A stretch of DNA of 64,000 bases from Rehmannia glutinosa (GCA_016081115.2 JABTTQ020001742.1:682001-746000); one strand, 5' to 3'. Counted from the stretch's first letter, positions 46,452-58,734 are shown. Numbers and translations are program-made. The notes: generated by a model not told the origin, from the sequence alone.

Positions 46452-46767
46452 ACCCAGAGTGTAGACGAGTCGAGTCGAATATAACATTGTTCAAGCTTGT
46501 TTGAATTTAATCGAGCTTCAAAAATTGTGTTTGAGCTTGGTTTGATTATCAATCGAAACGAGCTCGAACGAGCTTTAATCGAGCAGAACACGAATTGAGT
46601 TCGAGTAGCTTAATATTTTTATGCATACTTTATTCTCGTTTTACTAATCGAGTCGAGCTTGACATCTTATCAAACGAAAAAAATGTGTCCGAGTTTGATT
46701 TGTTATGTTAACCAAACGGATTCAAATGAGCTTTTACTATCGATCTCAAATCGAGTATCGAGTAGTT

Positions 46768-46770
<3 letters not shown>
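46452..46770 (+). repeat. Dispersed repeat (GAGTCGA / CGAGCTCGAACGAGC type), copy B
   Basis: Same family and orientation as 9652-9890, but longer. Shared landmarks: TTCAAAAATTGTGTTTGAGC, CGAACGAGCTTT and CGATCTCAAATCGAGTATCG. It abuts the (TA)n tract. Confidence 0.65.

Positions 46771-46804
<34 letters not shown>
46771..46804. repeat. (TA)17 microsatellite
   Basis: Uninterrupted TA dinucleotides between two repeat elements. Confidence 0.95.
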
Positions 46805-46807
<3 letters not shown>

Positions 46808-47027
46808 GGAGAATTAAGTGAGACCATGTCTCTAGGTGAGACACAATGGACTAATCTCAACCATCCCCCACTATTAATCAATGGGTATGATTTAATGGAT
46901 AAAAAATATATTAAAATATTAATTTAATCAATATAAGGGTAGTAGGGTAAAATAACATAACAAGTTAGTTACAAAAATGGAATCAAATCTCTTTCTCACT
47001 CATACATCTCCCAATTTCCCCAATCTC

Positions 47028-47069
<42 letters not shown>

Positions 47070-47820
47070 CCTCCATTAACGTAAATAAAGAAAAATGAAG
47101 TCTTTAAAATTACGAGGAGAAAAAACAAGAAATATCGGTGCAATATTACGGAGAAATAACGAATGCAAGTGAGTTTGAAAACTAAATATGCAACAAAACT
47201 CAACTAAATATGCATTATCCGAAAACTATCTATGCGTAAAAAAACTAAATATGTAGACTGAAGATATCCAACTATGCAAGACGTCATAAACTATGCAACA
47301 AAATCAACTAACTATGTATTATCTAGAAACTATCTATGCGTTGTGGAATAACTAAATATGCGATACATTATGTAACATCCCATTTTTATAATTTCTAAAA
47401 GCAACATTCCATTTTCATAACTAAATATACATTATATTGAACATATTTATGCGAGTGTAGTATAACTACATATGCAAAGACGTTATATTCAATTATGTCT
47501 TGTTTTAAAGTGAAAAAAGCAGTGCCAACAAAATAACTAAATATGCATTATTTGATGTCTAATTATGCGAGAGAAGAACCCTAACTATCTTTGTAAAATA
47601 AAAATATTTGAAAAGAAAAGCGGGTTAAATTCCGCCACAAAATCCAAAGAATGCCAATTTCAACCCATAAAATCATTGGGACCACTAATTTGAATTACAA
47701 AATTACAATCTTACCCTTAAAATCGAAAATTAGGAAATAATTAAAAATCTTTGAATTAATCACATCCCTTCATTTTTTAAGATCAATGGGTAAGATGAGT
47801 CAACACTGTATATTATGTAC
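46805..47820. repeat. Uncharacterised repeat with AACTAAATATGCA words
   Basis: Begins GGGGAGAATTAAGTGAGACC. From 47150 to 47590 degenerate words such as AACTAAATATGCA, AACTATCTATGCG and CTAATTATGCGAG recur about a dozen times. (TC)18 lies at 47031-47066. No inverted termini, target duplication or coding frame were found, so its class is unknown. Confidence 0.5.
47031..47066. repeat. (TC)18 microsatellite
   Basis: Uninterrupted TC dinucleotides. Confidence 0.95.
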
Positions 47821-48584
47821 AAAATGTTGGGTCCGACCAAAATGTCGGGCTAACACCGATGCATCGGGTGATTTGGGTCGAACCAAATAGGCATGACTTT
47901 TTCGAGCCTAAAAAAACATGGTCCAACCCAATCCAAACTTTGGGCTAGTTGGGCCGTCCCACAGAGCATGCATGATTTTGCCACCGCTAATTTTCACCCC
48001 CATACATTTTAAAAAAAAAAAAAAACAAAACCCTCCCCTTATATTTACAAAAAATTGACAGTTAGCTTGTTGCAGAATCAAACTTTAGAGGTAGTTATTG
48101 TAATTTTGAAACTTCATTGTTTTTTTTCCGTAATTACGCCAATGGGGATATTTTTTTTTTTAATTATCTCTTATTTTGTTTGGCGTGTTTTGTTTTCAAA
48201 ATGTACAATTTTTCTGTACGGTTTGGGATGTATATGATGGTATTGATTATAATTTATACATATTACTACGAAGTACTATATGGAAGAATATCTAATTGAA
48301 TTTTGGATATATTAAAACGATATGATCTATTCTCAAAATAAGAAAAATGATATCATCTTTTGTATCTTTAGTCTTTTCCATTCGTCTTGCAACTTATGTT
48401 CCACATTTATTTTGGTTGCTTTCAAGGACGGATCCAGGAATATTTTAAAGTTGGGGCAAAAAATAAAAATAATTAATGGGACACAAAATAAATACAATTG
48501 CCGTAAAATTCTAAAATTTTTCTTTATGGGTTCCTTCTTATTTTTTGTGAAAGGGGCAAGTAATTAAATTTAAGAGGGATACAC
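47821..48584. other. Degenerate repeats, no gene
   Basis: A GGGTCCGACC / GGGCTAACACC region (47825-47990), a poly(A) tract (48011-48025), a GGTAGTTATTGTAATT MITE scrap (about 48090) and an AAGGACGGATCCAGG fragment (48426-48560) shared with 60661-60720. No coding evidence. Confidence 0.5.
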
Positions 48585-48621
48585 TCTTTCTAACCAACCT
48601 TTTTTTTCTTTCTAACCAACC
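48585..48621 (-). mobile_element. Minute A-tailed insertion 3 (pure T/A tract)
   Basis: TCTTTCTAACCAACC at 48585-48599 recurs at 48607-48621, separated only by T7. Replication slippage is an alternative here because the insert is a pure homopolymer. Confidence 0.45.
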
Positions 48622-48868
48622 TTTTTAGTACAGTGCCGGGGGGTGGGAGGAATAGGGGAGAAAACATATGCACTCACATGAGATCAAACTCGAGTCAATT
48701 ACCCTGGCAACACAAGTCTCTACTACTGAAGCGCAAAATTGATTCCATTTTTTTTAACTTGATTGAAATACATGTATATAGCTTTTAAAACTAAATAGTA
48801 ATAAAAAATAAAAAAAAATTGTGGGGGCACTGGGGTATGTCTGTTCGTCAATGGTTGCTTTGATTTAA

Positions 48869-49040
48869 GACAAAACCCCATATGAGACGGTATCACGGAT
48901 TTAATTTTGTGAGACGGATCCTAATTGACCCATATTAGGTAACCCATTTGAATTTGGATCTAACTTATTTTGATTTGTAAATGGATTGGATCTGTATCAT
49001 GAATTAAAATTCGTAAGACAGTCTCACAAGTGACTTACTC
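48869..49040. mobile_element. MULE-type MITE, copy 2, 9-bp target duplication
   Basis: Flanked by TTGATTTAA at 48860-48868 and 49041-49049. The right terminus on the minus strand, GAGTAAGTCACTTGTGAGAC, closely matches the left terminus of the 41658 element (GAGCAAGTCTCTTGTGAGAC). At 172 bp it is a small, non-coding family member. Confidence 0.8.
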
Positions 49041-49154
49041 TTGATTTAAAGCTGTCAAAACTACTTATATTATTTTGAGAATCACTTAAAATTACTTTTT
49101 TATTTGAAAATTTATTAAATAAATCCATTATAATAAATCTCAAGTGAATTTAAT

Positions 49155-49188
49155 AAGTTAATAGATCCCTCAAAAAAAAAGTTAATAG
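49155..49188 (+). mobile_element. Minute A-tailed insertion 4
   Basis: AAGTTAATAG at 49155-49164 and 49179-49188 flanks ATCCCTCAAAAAAA. The CTC-A(n) 3' end matches insertions 2 and 7. Confidence 0.6.
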
Positions 49189-50690
49189 AGGAAACAGTCC
49201 GAAGAATTAAATTGATGATATCTATTTTTCCTCTTAATTTGGTCTTTTCCTGAATATAAATAATAAAATATGCAGAATCGAATATCATGACGTAAAATAG
49301 TTGAATTCATTTTTGTTCTTAAGTGATCTCTTCAAAGCTCACTCCGTACATCACAGGCTCATAGCAAGTCAGCAACTACCTTCAATAATTGGATTAAGTG
49401 TGAAAATTTACAATAAAGCCCCAAAATGAACCTTATTATGAATTTATGATCACTAATGTCATCCTTCTTATTTTTGTCTTTTTTTTTCTTTTCAAAAATA
49501 TTTTCGCAATTACTTGATCCGTCAATCACTTGCTGAGTTTAAACAAATAAAAACATCACGACTGGTTCCAAAAAAAAAAAAAACACATCACGACGGACAT
49601 ATTTAAAAAATAAAGAACAATTCACAAACTATCCCTGAAGTTTACCCTAATTACAAATACACCCTTAGTGTACTATGAGAGTACGAGTACCTCAAAGTTT
49701 GTGTTTCTTTTATAAATTACAAACACAACCTTAAGTTACTATAATACCTCCTTCGAGTCTATGTTTCTTTTATAAACATCCATCAATATGTATAATTTAT
49801 AAAATAGAAACAAATATCAACGATCATTTGTAATTACGAAAGAAAAATAAGATTTTTATTATGACAAAAATTTATTTGAGACGATCGCACAATGCGATTT
49901 AGGGTAAAAAGTAACACATTATTTGAACATACTTTTTAGTTGTTCAAACAATGTATATTTTTATCCTAATTGTATTATTTTTACATTAAAAATACTATTT
50001 CTTTGCCACCACATGGTACAATCGTCTCACAAACCTCAAAATAAGCAGTCTTCGCTAAAATGTTAATTTTTAGCCCATTTTACAAACTGGATTGCAGTGT
50101 GATTGCACGTCTATACTCCTACACTTTTTTCTGAAGGTGAAGAATTTAGATTCAAACCATTTTCCACTATTTTTGTTTCAACCTCATTGTGAATAAATTT
50201 TTGATATTGGAATCCAAATTTTACTCAAAGAAGAATGAATCAACAAAACCTAACCTTGTAACAAGTTGCCCCATTTGACTCGAATCCAAATTCATATATG
50301 AGCTAACCTAAGAATATAAAAAAACAATATATTATTAAGATCCCATAAAAAGAAGGCAAGTGGAACACTATCATTTAAATTATGCACTAGGGGGGTTGGG
50401 GGGATAGAAGTTGTGACAAACTGACAATCCATTCAAGAGGGAGTTATTTTAATCTTCACTAAATGTGACAAGTCAATGTAGAAAGAAAATATATTAATAA
50501 TTTATTAGTAATATATATGATTTTTTTTTTTATGTAAGGCTCATCAATTTACAGAGTCAACGAGCCAGCAATGAATGTTTCCTTGCCCACCCACCCACCC
50601 ACCCACCAAGACCATATGAATGTGTGTTTGACACTTATTTTTTCTTGTGACAACTTTATCTTTATTATATATACACATCATACGTGTCAT
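49189..50690. other. AT-rich intergenic DNA, no gene
   Basis: Contains insertion 5, a degraded relative of the GGGATAATTACAAA MITEs (about 49615-49850), and a (CCCA)n run at 50586-50606. Otherwise nothing recognisable. Confidence 0.6.
49553..49594 (+). mobile_element. Minute A-tailed insertion 5
   Basis: ACATCACGAC at 49553-49562 and 49585-49594 (longer but imperfect outside) flanks TGGTTCC followed by a long A run. Moderately convincing. Confidence 0.5.
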
Positions 50691-50696
50691 GTGTGG

Positions 50697-51105
50697 TTAG
50701 GGATGACAATTTTGCTAAGGGTATCCGCTGAATCCCACCCGGTTTAAGTTACTCCATCCTGTGATTTGCGGCGGGGCGAGATAGGTCTCAGTACTACTTC
50801 CGCACCGCCTCGTCTATTTTTTTAATATATTTATTATAAATTTGACATATATAATATATTTTAAAATATAATTTTTATTTTTTTTATATTGTATCTACCA
50901 TTAACAAATTAAAAATAATAATTTTTGTAAAAAATATTTATGAATATATTAATTTTTTTTTCTATTTAGTTTATTCAATTCGGGGCAGGACTGGTCGACC
51001 CCTCTCTTCCCCATATTCCACAATGGGTCACCCTCTCTCATCCCATTCTAGAGATGGGATGAGTTTGGGTCTTTTGATACTGCACCGCCCCATTGCCAAC
51101 CTTAT
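50697..51105. repeat. Degraded hAT-like element (TAGGGATGACAAT ends)
   Basis: Begins TTAGGGATGACAATTTTGC and ends CCCATTGCCAACCTTA, related to the ends of 51780-53255. The target duplication is not recognisable, so it is an older copy. Confidence 0.5.
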
Positions 51106-51771
51106 GCTTATGCTTGGTGTTAATTAAATGTCAAGGTAATTTTAAATTTTAATTCGCTACAAAATTAATTTCTGATTTTGCATTACAATTTATGGGTCAC
51201 GGGCATTTGTTAACTAAAAGCCCAAAGTATTAATCTAAGCCCAATATTTGACTAAGCCCATTAATTGACCAGACCCAATAATACAGTTTAATTTGACTCC
51301 AACTGAATGGGTTGTATATACTAGTTTTGTAAGTTGTAACCCATGCCAAAGTTTCTGACAATATACACTACCACATAAGAATACAATGCTTTTCTTGGGA
51401 ACCTACTAATTAATAACAGGACCAATTTAACATAAATTGATATTATTCATAATAAACTCTTATTCATAATGGTTAGAAATAGTAGGATCATTGATATTGT
51501 ATTGTTAAGGAGAGGGATACATCATACATCTACATCAATTTTTAGCAAAGGGGCATAATGTGGCGTATAAGCAAGTATTAACGCCCAGCTCCCTCAATGT
51601 ATATCCTTTACATGACAAAAGCGTGAAGCTAATTCAAAACGAACAAATAACAATATCTTTTGGGTGGATGATAACTAGTATTATGCGGTGTATTGACCAA
51701 TTAAACCTGTAAGACCTAATAAAAGGACATCCTTTATTGGGCCATAATTATTATTATTTGGGCCTTTAATT
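51106..51771. other. AT-rich intergenic DNA, no gene
   Basis: No open frame, inverted repeat or element boundary seen. Confidence 0.5.
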
Positions 51772-51808
51772 ATTGTGTCTAGGGATGTCAATGGGGCCGG
51801 ATAAGACC

Positions 51809-52538
51809 CAGGCCCGTACTTGATGGTAGGCACAGTAGGCCATTGCCTAGGGCCCCAAATTTTTAGGGGCCCAATTTTTTTTTATATTCCTAATGAAAAA
51901 TAATTTTTGGCTTAATTTTTTTTCATTCTCAGACCAAAACACCCAAGAAAAGACTTTCAACTTCAAAGTACAACACCCAAATTTCAAAAAAGGCCCAAAC
52001 TCTTCCAAACTTTTATGCAATTCACGTTAATATTCAATTGTCTCTACCATTCTTATCTCAAAAAAAAAAAAAATTGTCTCTACCATTCCTTGGTCAAAGA
52101 CTCAAAATATTCTAATATTTTATTTGAAGACCAAAATACAAATATTCCTTTGGAGGAATGCATTCCTTTTTAGCAAGCACTATAAGTTTTTTCCGAAAAA
52201 TATAATGCCAGGATATGTATCAAATTTTATTATTGAAGTTCTTTTCAATTGTATATAGAATAAAGATTAATTTTAACATAAAATATGTACATACTTTTTA
52301 TAAAGTAAGTGGTTCACGACTATTCAAATGCACAATTCTCAAAATGAAACGAGGGACTTAAATTTAATTACAACTTTTAAGAACGAAACCCTCTTCTCTT
52401 CTTCATTGTGAGTCGTCACTTTCATCTTACTCACTTGGTCACTCCTCAGATAGCTAGCGATCAAAGCGCGACGAAGGTGGTCAAGGGCCCATTTTGAGAA
52501 TCGCGCCTAGGGCCCTGTGAAGCACAGGTCCGGCCCTG
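51809..52538. mobile_element. hAT-like non-autonomous element nested in the previous one
   Basis: CAGGCCCGTACTT at the left; the right end on the minus strand is CAGGGCCGGACCTG. The 8-bp duplication ATAAGACC lies at 51801-51808 and 52539-52546. It contains the minute A-tailed insertion at 52053-52071. No transposase. Confidence 0.85.
52036..52088 (+). mobile_element. Minute A-tailed insertion 6
   Basis: AATTGTCTCTACCATTC (17 bp) at 52036-52052 and 52072-52088 flanks TTATCTC followed by A12. It lies inside the inner hAT element, so it is younger than that element. Confidence 0.8.
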
Positions 52539-53263
52539 ATAAGACCCAGACCCGCCTTATTTGGGGCGGGTATGGGACAAGTAAATGTGTATGGAACGGA
52601 TAACGGGTATATATTTTTATACCCGGGCGGGTACGGGTCGGGTAATGGGTCCAGTCGGACCCGACCCATACCCGACCCGTTTAATTATTATATATAATAT
52701 GTTTTTGTTTTTGTAAAGACAATTTATCTTGCAACCCTCATCTATAAATCTAATTTTATTTTTTGTTATATGTTTGTTACAATGTTACATTTTTAATTGA
52801 CTTACATTTATAATTGGCTTTTGTATCAGATTTTCAATTATCATTATTGCATGTAAATTGTTTCAATATATTACTAATGTTTTTTTTTTTTTATTTTTGG
52901 TTTGCAGGTTTGTTGCATTTACTAATAATTTTTACCATTAATAATTTACCATCCATTTTCTTTTATTTTACATAGTTTCTTAATCATGTTTTTTTGGTAC
53001 AATATATCTATAAAAGTTTTATAATTTTAGCATTTGAAATGATTCTTGGTAGCAATATAATGGAAAAAATAAAAAAAAAGTTAAAATGGATGACATAGGC
53101 GGGTCTAATGGGTCTGGCGGGTCTTACCCGCTAAACACGGGTATGGGTTGGGGCGGGTCTCGGGTCTGGGGGATGCGGGTATGGGTCGGGTCTGGGTCCT
53201 TTGAAATCTTAATGGGTCGGGTCTCGGGTCCGTACCCGATCCATTGACATCCCTAATTGTGTC

Positions 53264-53997
53264 ACACCTCTTCGGGTTTGAATAGAGTATGTATTTTCAA
53301 ACAAAAAAAAAAAACAAAATACCAACAAAAGGGTATGCAAAATTTAAATATAAGTAGTCTTTGGCCCATGCGATGCACGGGGTATATATTTGTTAGGCTT
53401 CTATTTTGTTTTGTTATATTTTATATTTTTCTAATAGTTCAATGAAATATATCTCTTCCATCATCCCGTCGGTAATCGAATAGAATGGCTCAGACAATCC
53501 CTAGTTAATTCGGGGATGTGAGGCGTGATTTGGGATGAGGATTCTCGCTTCTTTAGAATCGGGGGATGGAAGCAGGGGTATTATTTATACGTCTGTCCAT
53601 TTCTATTAGATTAGATAAACGGGAATTCTCTATTCTCATCCCTATTTCCCGAATATGGGTATTATATATATATAAATATTAATAATATTAAATATATTTA
53701 TAATTTATTATTTTATTAATTCTAAAAATTAAACCAAAGAATATTTTCATTTTTACTTGTTCTAATTCTTTATTTCACAAATTATGGATTTATGTTTTAA
53801 AAGAATAGTGATTGTAAAAAGTTTAAAATTTCAAAAAATAATTAAAATATAAAGATAACTAATTTGATTATAAATCATTGATTAAACAATAAAAATAAAT
53901 TATTATAGACTATAAGAAAATCTCTTTAAATATGAAATATTTTGTTGTATGAACATGAATTGTATCTATTTATGGAACATGTTTATCTATGAGAAAG
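53264..53997. other. Intergenic DNA, no gene
   Basis: A GGGGATG/CGGGAATTCTC-rich degenerate repeat at about 53465-53665 followed by AT-rich sequence. No coding frame. Confidence 0.5.
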
Positions 53998-54000
53998 TAA

Positions 54001-54616
54001 GGGCCTGTTTGTTTATGTTTCCATGGTCCATTTCAGGTTTAAGAGTTGGAAATAGAATTTTGAGAATTTATTGGTTTTCGTGTGGAAATTGAGATTGTGT
54101 TTGGATGAATGAATTGAAATGTGTTTTATGTAGGGTTGGAAATGGGATTGTGTTTGGTTTGAGTAGTTTTGAAATATTATTTTATGTATATAATAATTAA
54201 AAAGTTGGTAGTGGTGGGGTCCACTTCAATATTTTATTTGAATATATAATATTATATTTGTAAGATTATAGTTGGTGGGTCCCATTAGATAGTTATAATT
54301 TAAAAATAGTAATATTTTAAGTAGATAATGTTGATAATGGTGGGTCCCACATATATATATTTTTTTTGAGGAAGTGGGTCCCACATATATAATTGGGTTA
54401 AAATATGATAATAGTGATTGATAAGTAATGATGAGTGATGTAGGGTAGTGTATAAGTTTGATAATAGAAATTATAGGTTTGAGATGTTGTTTTATGTGAA
54501 AAATAGAAAATGAAAATGATAATTTCCATTGGAAATTTTATGAACAAACATGATTTCACTTTTATGTATAGTTGGAAACTAGAAAGAGGCCATTGGAAAC
54601 ATAAACAAACAAGGCC
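54001..54616. mobile_element. Tourist-like MITE with TAA target duplication
   Basis: GGGCCTGTTTGTTTATGTTTCC at the left; the minus strand of the right end reads GGCCTTGTTTGTTTATGTTTCC. TAA lies at 53998-54000 and 54617-54619. Length 616 bp, non-coding. It contains the minute insertion at 54358-54373. Confidence 0.85.
54340..54391 (-). mobile_element. Minute A-tailed insertion 7
   Basis: GTGGGTCCCACATATATA (18 bp) at 54340-54357 and 54374-54391 flanks TATTTTTTTTGAGGAA. The minus strand of the insert is TTCCTCAAAAAAAATA, sharing TTCCTCAAAAAAA with the kinase insertion at 44211-44224. Confidence 0.8.
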
Positions 54617-54619
54617 TAA

Positions 54620-55708
54620 AAGTTTGAAAAACATTTTAACTGTCCAATGTGGAATATTTTTTACTATCCTAATCCTGAATATTTAATAAATTATATTTTC
54701 AATAAAATTAACAATAATATTATTTCAAATTATAATATTTTTTGGGGTTTAGAAAAATGATCAATTATCAAAATTGTTAAAGGAATTAAACAAAAATCAT
54801 GCTTTATATTTAGCAACGCAATTTAAGAGAAAACGAACTATTTCAAAAAAACAACAAATATTTTTATATATACACATATATCAAAAAATTATCAAACATA
54901 CAAACTCATATCTATTTCCAAATGTACAACTTTAAAACTTGAGTATCAAAATACGTTGATAAATATAAAAAATAATTTCAATCAACATGAAAAGTATTTA
55001 TTATATAAAAAGTAATTTTCTATATATAAAATAATATTATGAGTATAACTTCATTTTAAATAAATCTTAATTTCCTTTTTACATAAATATATAATGGTAT
55101 GCATAGATACATGTGATATATAAAATTTGGATACATATTTTGATATGTTTTCTTTAGTTAATTTTTTTAATTGAATTCAATCAATTTAAATATAATTCTA
55201 AATAATTATTAAGAAATGAGCTAAACCCAAAACAACTATATATAGAGCTCACAAATAGCAACAAACACATGAATATACAAATTAATGTCCAATAGCTCAA
55301 ATGCATAACTTTTAAAGCCTATTACAAATTACAAAATGATGATTAGATATTTTTTATATATATTTTTCTTTATTTTGTTATTTATATTTTATTTATGTAA
55401 TATGGATGTCAAACTGAAGGTTATAAAAAATTGATTAATTTGATATGTTATACGGAAAAAATTGATCAAAAATAGAAAAGTTTTTAATTTTTTTTTAAAA
55501 AAAGAAAAACATAAATATAATAATTTGTGCAGACACACCGATTTGGAAAGCTAATTTTAAATAATTCTATTTTTTATATTATTTTAAAAAGTGATTATTT
55601 GAAGAAAATTGACAATCAAAAATAATGAAATACCTAATATATATCACCCTTTTATCTTTACACATATCTTTTTTATTTTTTATAGTAATTGTAAAAGGGC
55701 GGGTGATT
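54620..55708. other. Very AT-rich DNA, no gene
   Basis: No long open frame, inverted repeat or RNA gene recognisable. Confidence 0.5.
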
Positions 55709-57174
55709 GGTATGAGTTTTGCATGTATTTTGGGCTTAAATGTAGCTAGAATAAGTTGATATGCATGCATTGCTTGAGTAAAATGGGCTATATTCCTGTA
55801 AAGTAGAAAAGGTATTACACTTTGCTCGTTTTGTAGGAATTAATCGATATTTGTAGCATTTTGGTGACAATTCGGAGCATTGCGGTAAAGGACCGCCAAT
55901 AATCGAGCTAATCTATGATGTTTGGATTTGAATCAAGGAGAAGCCGGACGAACCAGGCAAGAAAGCGGAAAGAAAGCGAACAAGAATGAGCTCCGGCCAA
56001 GTGTGCACGGGCGGGCGGGCGTCGTCCATAAGTGCGACCGTGCGCCATTGCTAGAGAAGACTTAGCCCACGGCCCGACGCACGGGCTGGTCGTGCGTTGA
56101 GCGCACGCGCCCGCGTCGTCCCCAGCAAAAAAGAATAATCCTGCGGCGCGCCGGGTCGTCGTGCGCGGCGCATGGCGTCTTTGTGCGGGAAAAACAAAGT
56201 TTGCGTTTCTAAATTAGGTTTTGACCCAAACGGAGTATAAATAGAGACGAGGCGGCCCCAAACAAAGGGGACTGATTTTTGCCCTAGAAAGCGAGAAAAG
56301 AGCAACTTTCTCTAGGAGGATTCGGAGATTGATCGAGGTCGCAACCACACACTTCGGGATTGAAGATAGATAGAGATCATCGACATCCCCGAGTTTGCTC
56401 ATTCCATAGTATCGTTTATTTTTGATTAGTTAGATATGAACTTGAATAATTTGTCATGAATTATTTACTTCTCATGTCGGCTAAACATCTTGTGATTCGG
56501 GTTTATGATTAGGTTAATGGATACTTTTGTTTGATAGTTAATTGCAATTGAAGTTATTATTTTCAAACCCTATTCGAGTACTTTGTTTTAATTCTTGTTT
56601 TATCAAAAGGCCTTTGGTTTAACTTGTTTTGACGTATTGATTCATAATTCGAGAGATGAGTTTCAATACTAGATCTTTGAGTACTTGACATGAATATTTG
56701 CAAGATTGAGAAGTCTGTTAATATTTGTGAGGATTTATAATCTTTTATGCTTTTGGGAGTTGGATATCTTATGTTGAGTAGAGATCTTTAGCATAGATAA
56801 TCCAATCAACGTTTTTACATACATCTCGAGAGAGAGGGTAAAATACTTTCGTAATTGCCTTATAGAGAAGAATAATAATAACTTTGCTTGTGATTAATCT
56901 GATGACAAAAAGGGATATTAACTGAAACCATACCCCAGGAATCCATTCATCTCCTTGATCTTTCAATCAACTCTTATTCTGTCTTTTTATGATAAATTCT
57001 TGTCATGCTTTTATAAAACAAATCACTCAATTTCGATCGTCTAGATAAAAATAAGACTATTACAATCCAAATACTTAGTACATTAATTTATTAGTATCTG
57101 TGGATTCGACCTTACTAACCACATTCTATAAACTACACCGTACACTTGCGGTGAAGCTAAAAATAAGGCGAACA
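55709..57174 (+). repeat. LTR of an Athila-like (Ty3/gypsy) element, 5' boundary uncertain
   Basis: The 3' boundary is CGAACA at 57169-57174, six bases before a tRNA-Asp primer site. A promoter-like GTATAAATAGAGACG lies at 56235-56249, and a GC-rich, GCACGG-containing block lies just upstream (56005-56180). The start is placed by feel near TGAGTTTTGCATG; no target duplication was found. Only the LTR and primer site remain, since the sequence after them is CACTA-like. Confidence 0.6.
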
Positions 57175-57180
57175 AGTTTT

Positions 57181-57198
57181 TGGCGCCGTTGCCGGGGA
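57181..57198 (+). other. Primer-binding site complementary to tRNA-Asp
   Basis: TGGCGCCGTTGCCGGGGA, the site used by Athila-type gypsy elements. No gag follows it. Confidence 0.82.
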
Positions 57199-57199
57199 A

Positions 57200-57979
57200 G
57201 ATTCCAACAATAATTCTGTTGGAAATAAAATCACTGGAATAAACCATTGGAAATAATTCCATCGCTAAAACATATCATTGAAAATTCCAACAAAAATTCC
57301 AACGGTAATCAAAATGTTGGAATTAATCGTTGGAATTTCCGTTGGAGTTTTAAAATTCAAACGGAAATTCCAATGGTACAACAAGTTGTTGGAAAATTCC
57401 ATTGGAAACTCCATTACAGTTGGAGAATTTTAATAGGGGTTAAAAAATTTAATAGTATTATCCATATCAATAAAATGTATCTTCTCTTATGGAGTCAATG
57501 ATATTAAAACTACATAGTTAGGCGTGCTTGACTCGTGACAAATTGATGATGGGTGACCTACTGGGAAGTTAAATATATTAGACAATGAGATAAAATGATT
57601 AAATATTCCAATAGATATATACTATTGGAATTACCATTGGATTAAATTCCAATGGCATAACTCTGCTGGAATAATCGTTGGAGTTTTTTCCAACAATTAT
57701 ATATATTCCAATGGATATACCATTGGACTAAATTTCAATGGTTTAATTATATTGGAATTAGTGTTGAAAAATATGTTGGAGTTTTTCCAACAGTTGTATA
57801 TTCCAATGGATAAATACCGTTTGAAGTACCATTGGAATATTTTTCCATTAGAATTTCCATTGGAATTTTGCCATTCCAACGACCATTTTACCAACGATGC
57901 ATTTATTGTTGGAATTTCCGTTGGAATGCCAAATTCCAACATATTTTTTCCGTTGAAATTTTCTTATTTTCTTGTAGTG
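57200..57979 (-). repeat. CACTA-like terminal and subterminal repeat region
   Basis: The right edge on the minus strand begins CACTACAAGAAAATAAGAAA, the usual start of plant CACTA elements. Inward, TTGGAAT / ATTCCAA words recur dozens of times in both orientations, as subterminal transposase-binding repeats do. The other CACTA end is not visible; the left side ends against the retroelement primer site. Confidence 0.72.
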
Positions 57980-58256
57980 ATCCGAACAAGCCAAACATAT
58001 TTATAATTATGAATTTAAAAATCGTTAGTCAAACACCACCTTAATCATGTTTCTTTTCAAAAAACATCCATAAGCATCTAGTTTCTTAAGATGATAACAT
58101 TCTTTCCAAAAACACTCTCTTAGGTGGAGCAATAATATGAAATAAACTAATTTCGCAGTTAAAAATAAGTTTTTACTTAAAATTGCTGCACTTCTCATGT
58201 ATAAAATCAATGCATATTAACGTAGATAATAAAATTTAAATCTAAGCATAATTATA
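57980..58256. other. Short intergenic DNA, no gene
   Basis: Nothing recognisable. Confidence 0.45.
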
Positions 58257-58261
58257 TTTTT

Positions 58262-58734
58262 TGATGATACCCGAACAGAGCTGGACAAATATACGGACAC
58301 GTGGCTCCGTGCACCTCCGCATGTGGATCGACCATAGTGTCCACCCCGAGAAGGAGGATCATTTCATCCTGGTAACGACCGAGAAGAGACTTTGAGTATA
58401 GCCCATAAAAGCTCCAACTATAAAGTCAACAAAGACCGAGATGAAGTTCAATGGCCGACAATCTTGCCACGTGGCAACAATGTATAAGGACAACACATAA
58501 AATATTATTAAATAGTTGTCATCTATGCAAGTCATATTGAATTTGAAAATAATCAGTGTCCCACTAGGATTCTAGATATAATGATTGTTGCCCAACTTAC
58601 TATAAGAGTATAAATATAACTTACTTATGTAGAAAAAGACAACTGAAAAATACTATGTATAAAGTCTTGTAATTAATACTCTTCTAACAGACAACCGACC
58701 AACTATCCTGCTCAGTCCATTAATAACAGTATCA
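58262..58734 (+). repeat. Candidate solo LTR
   Basis: Starts TGATGATACCCGAACAG and ends AACAGTATCA (TGAT/ATCA ends), flanked by T runs (TTTTT left, TTTTC right), so the target duplication is ambiguous. Contains GAGTATAAATATAAC at about 58605 as a TATA-like box. 473 bp, non-coding. Confidence 0.5.

Larger units (their letters stand above)
51780..53255. mobile_element. hAT-like non-autonomous element with 8-bp target duplication (outer)
   Basis: TAGGGATGTCAATGG at the left and CCATTGACATCCCTA at the right are perfect terminal inverted repeats. ATTGTGTC flanks it at 51772-51779 and 53256-53263. The inside is rich in GGGTCGGGTA / ACCCGACCC. No transposase. It is interrupted by another hAT element at 51809-52538. 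Confidence 0.88.

Noticed and set aside
48625..48735. Second SINE-like fragment (GAGATCAAACTCGAG, CCCTGGCAACAC)
   Set aside because: Only a weak B-box resemblance and no A tail or target duplication that can be assigned to it.
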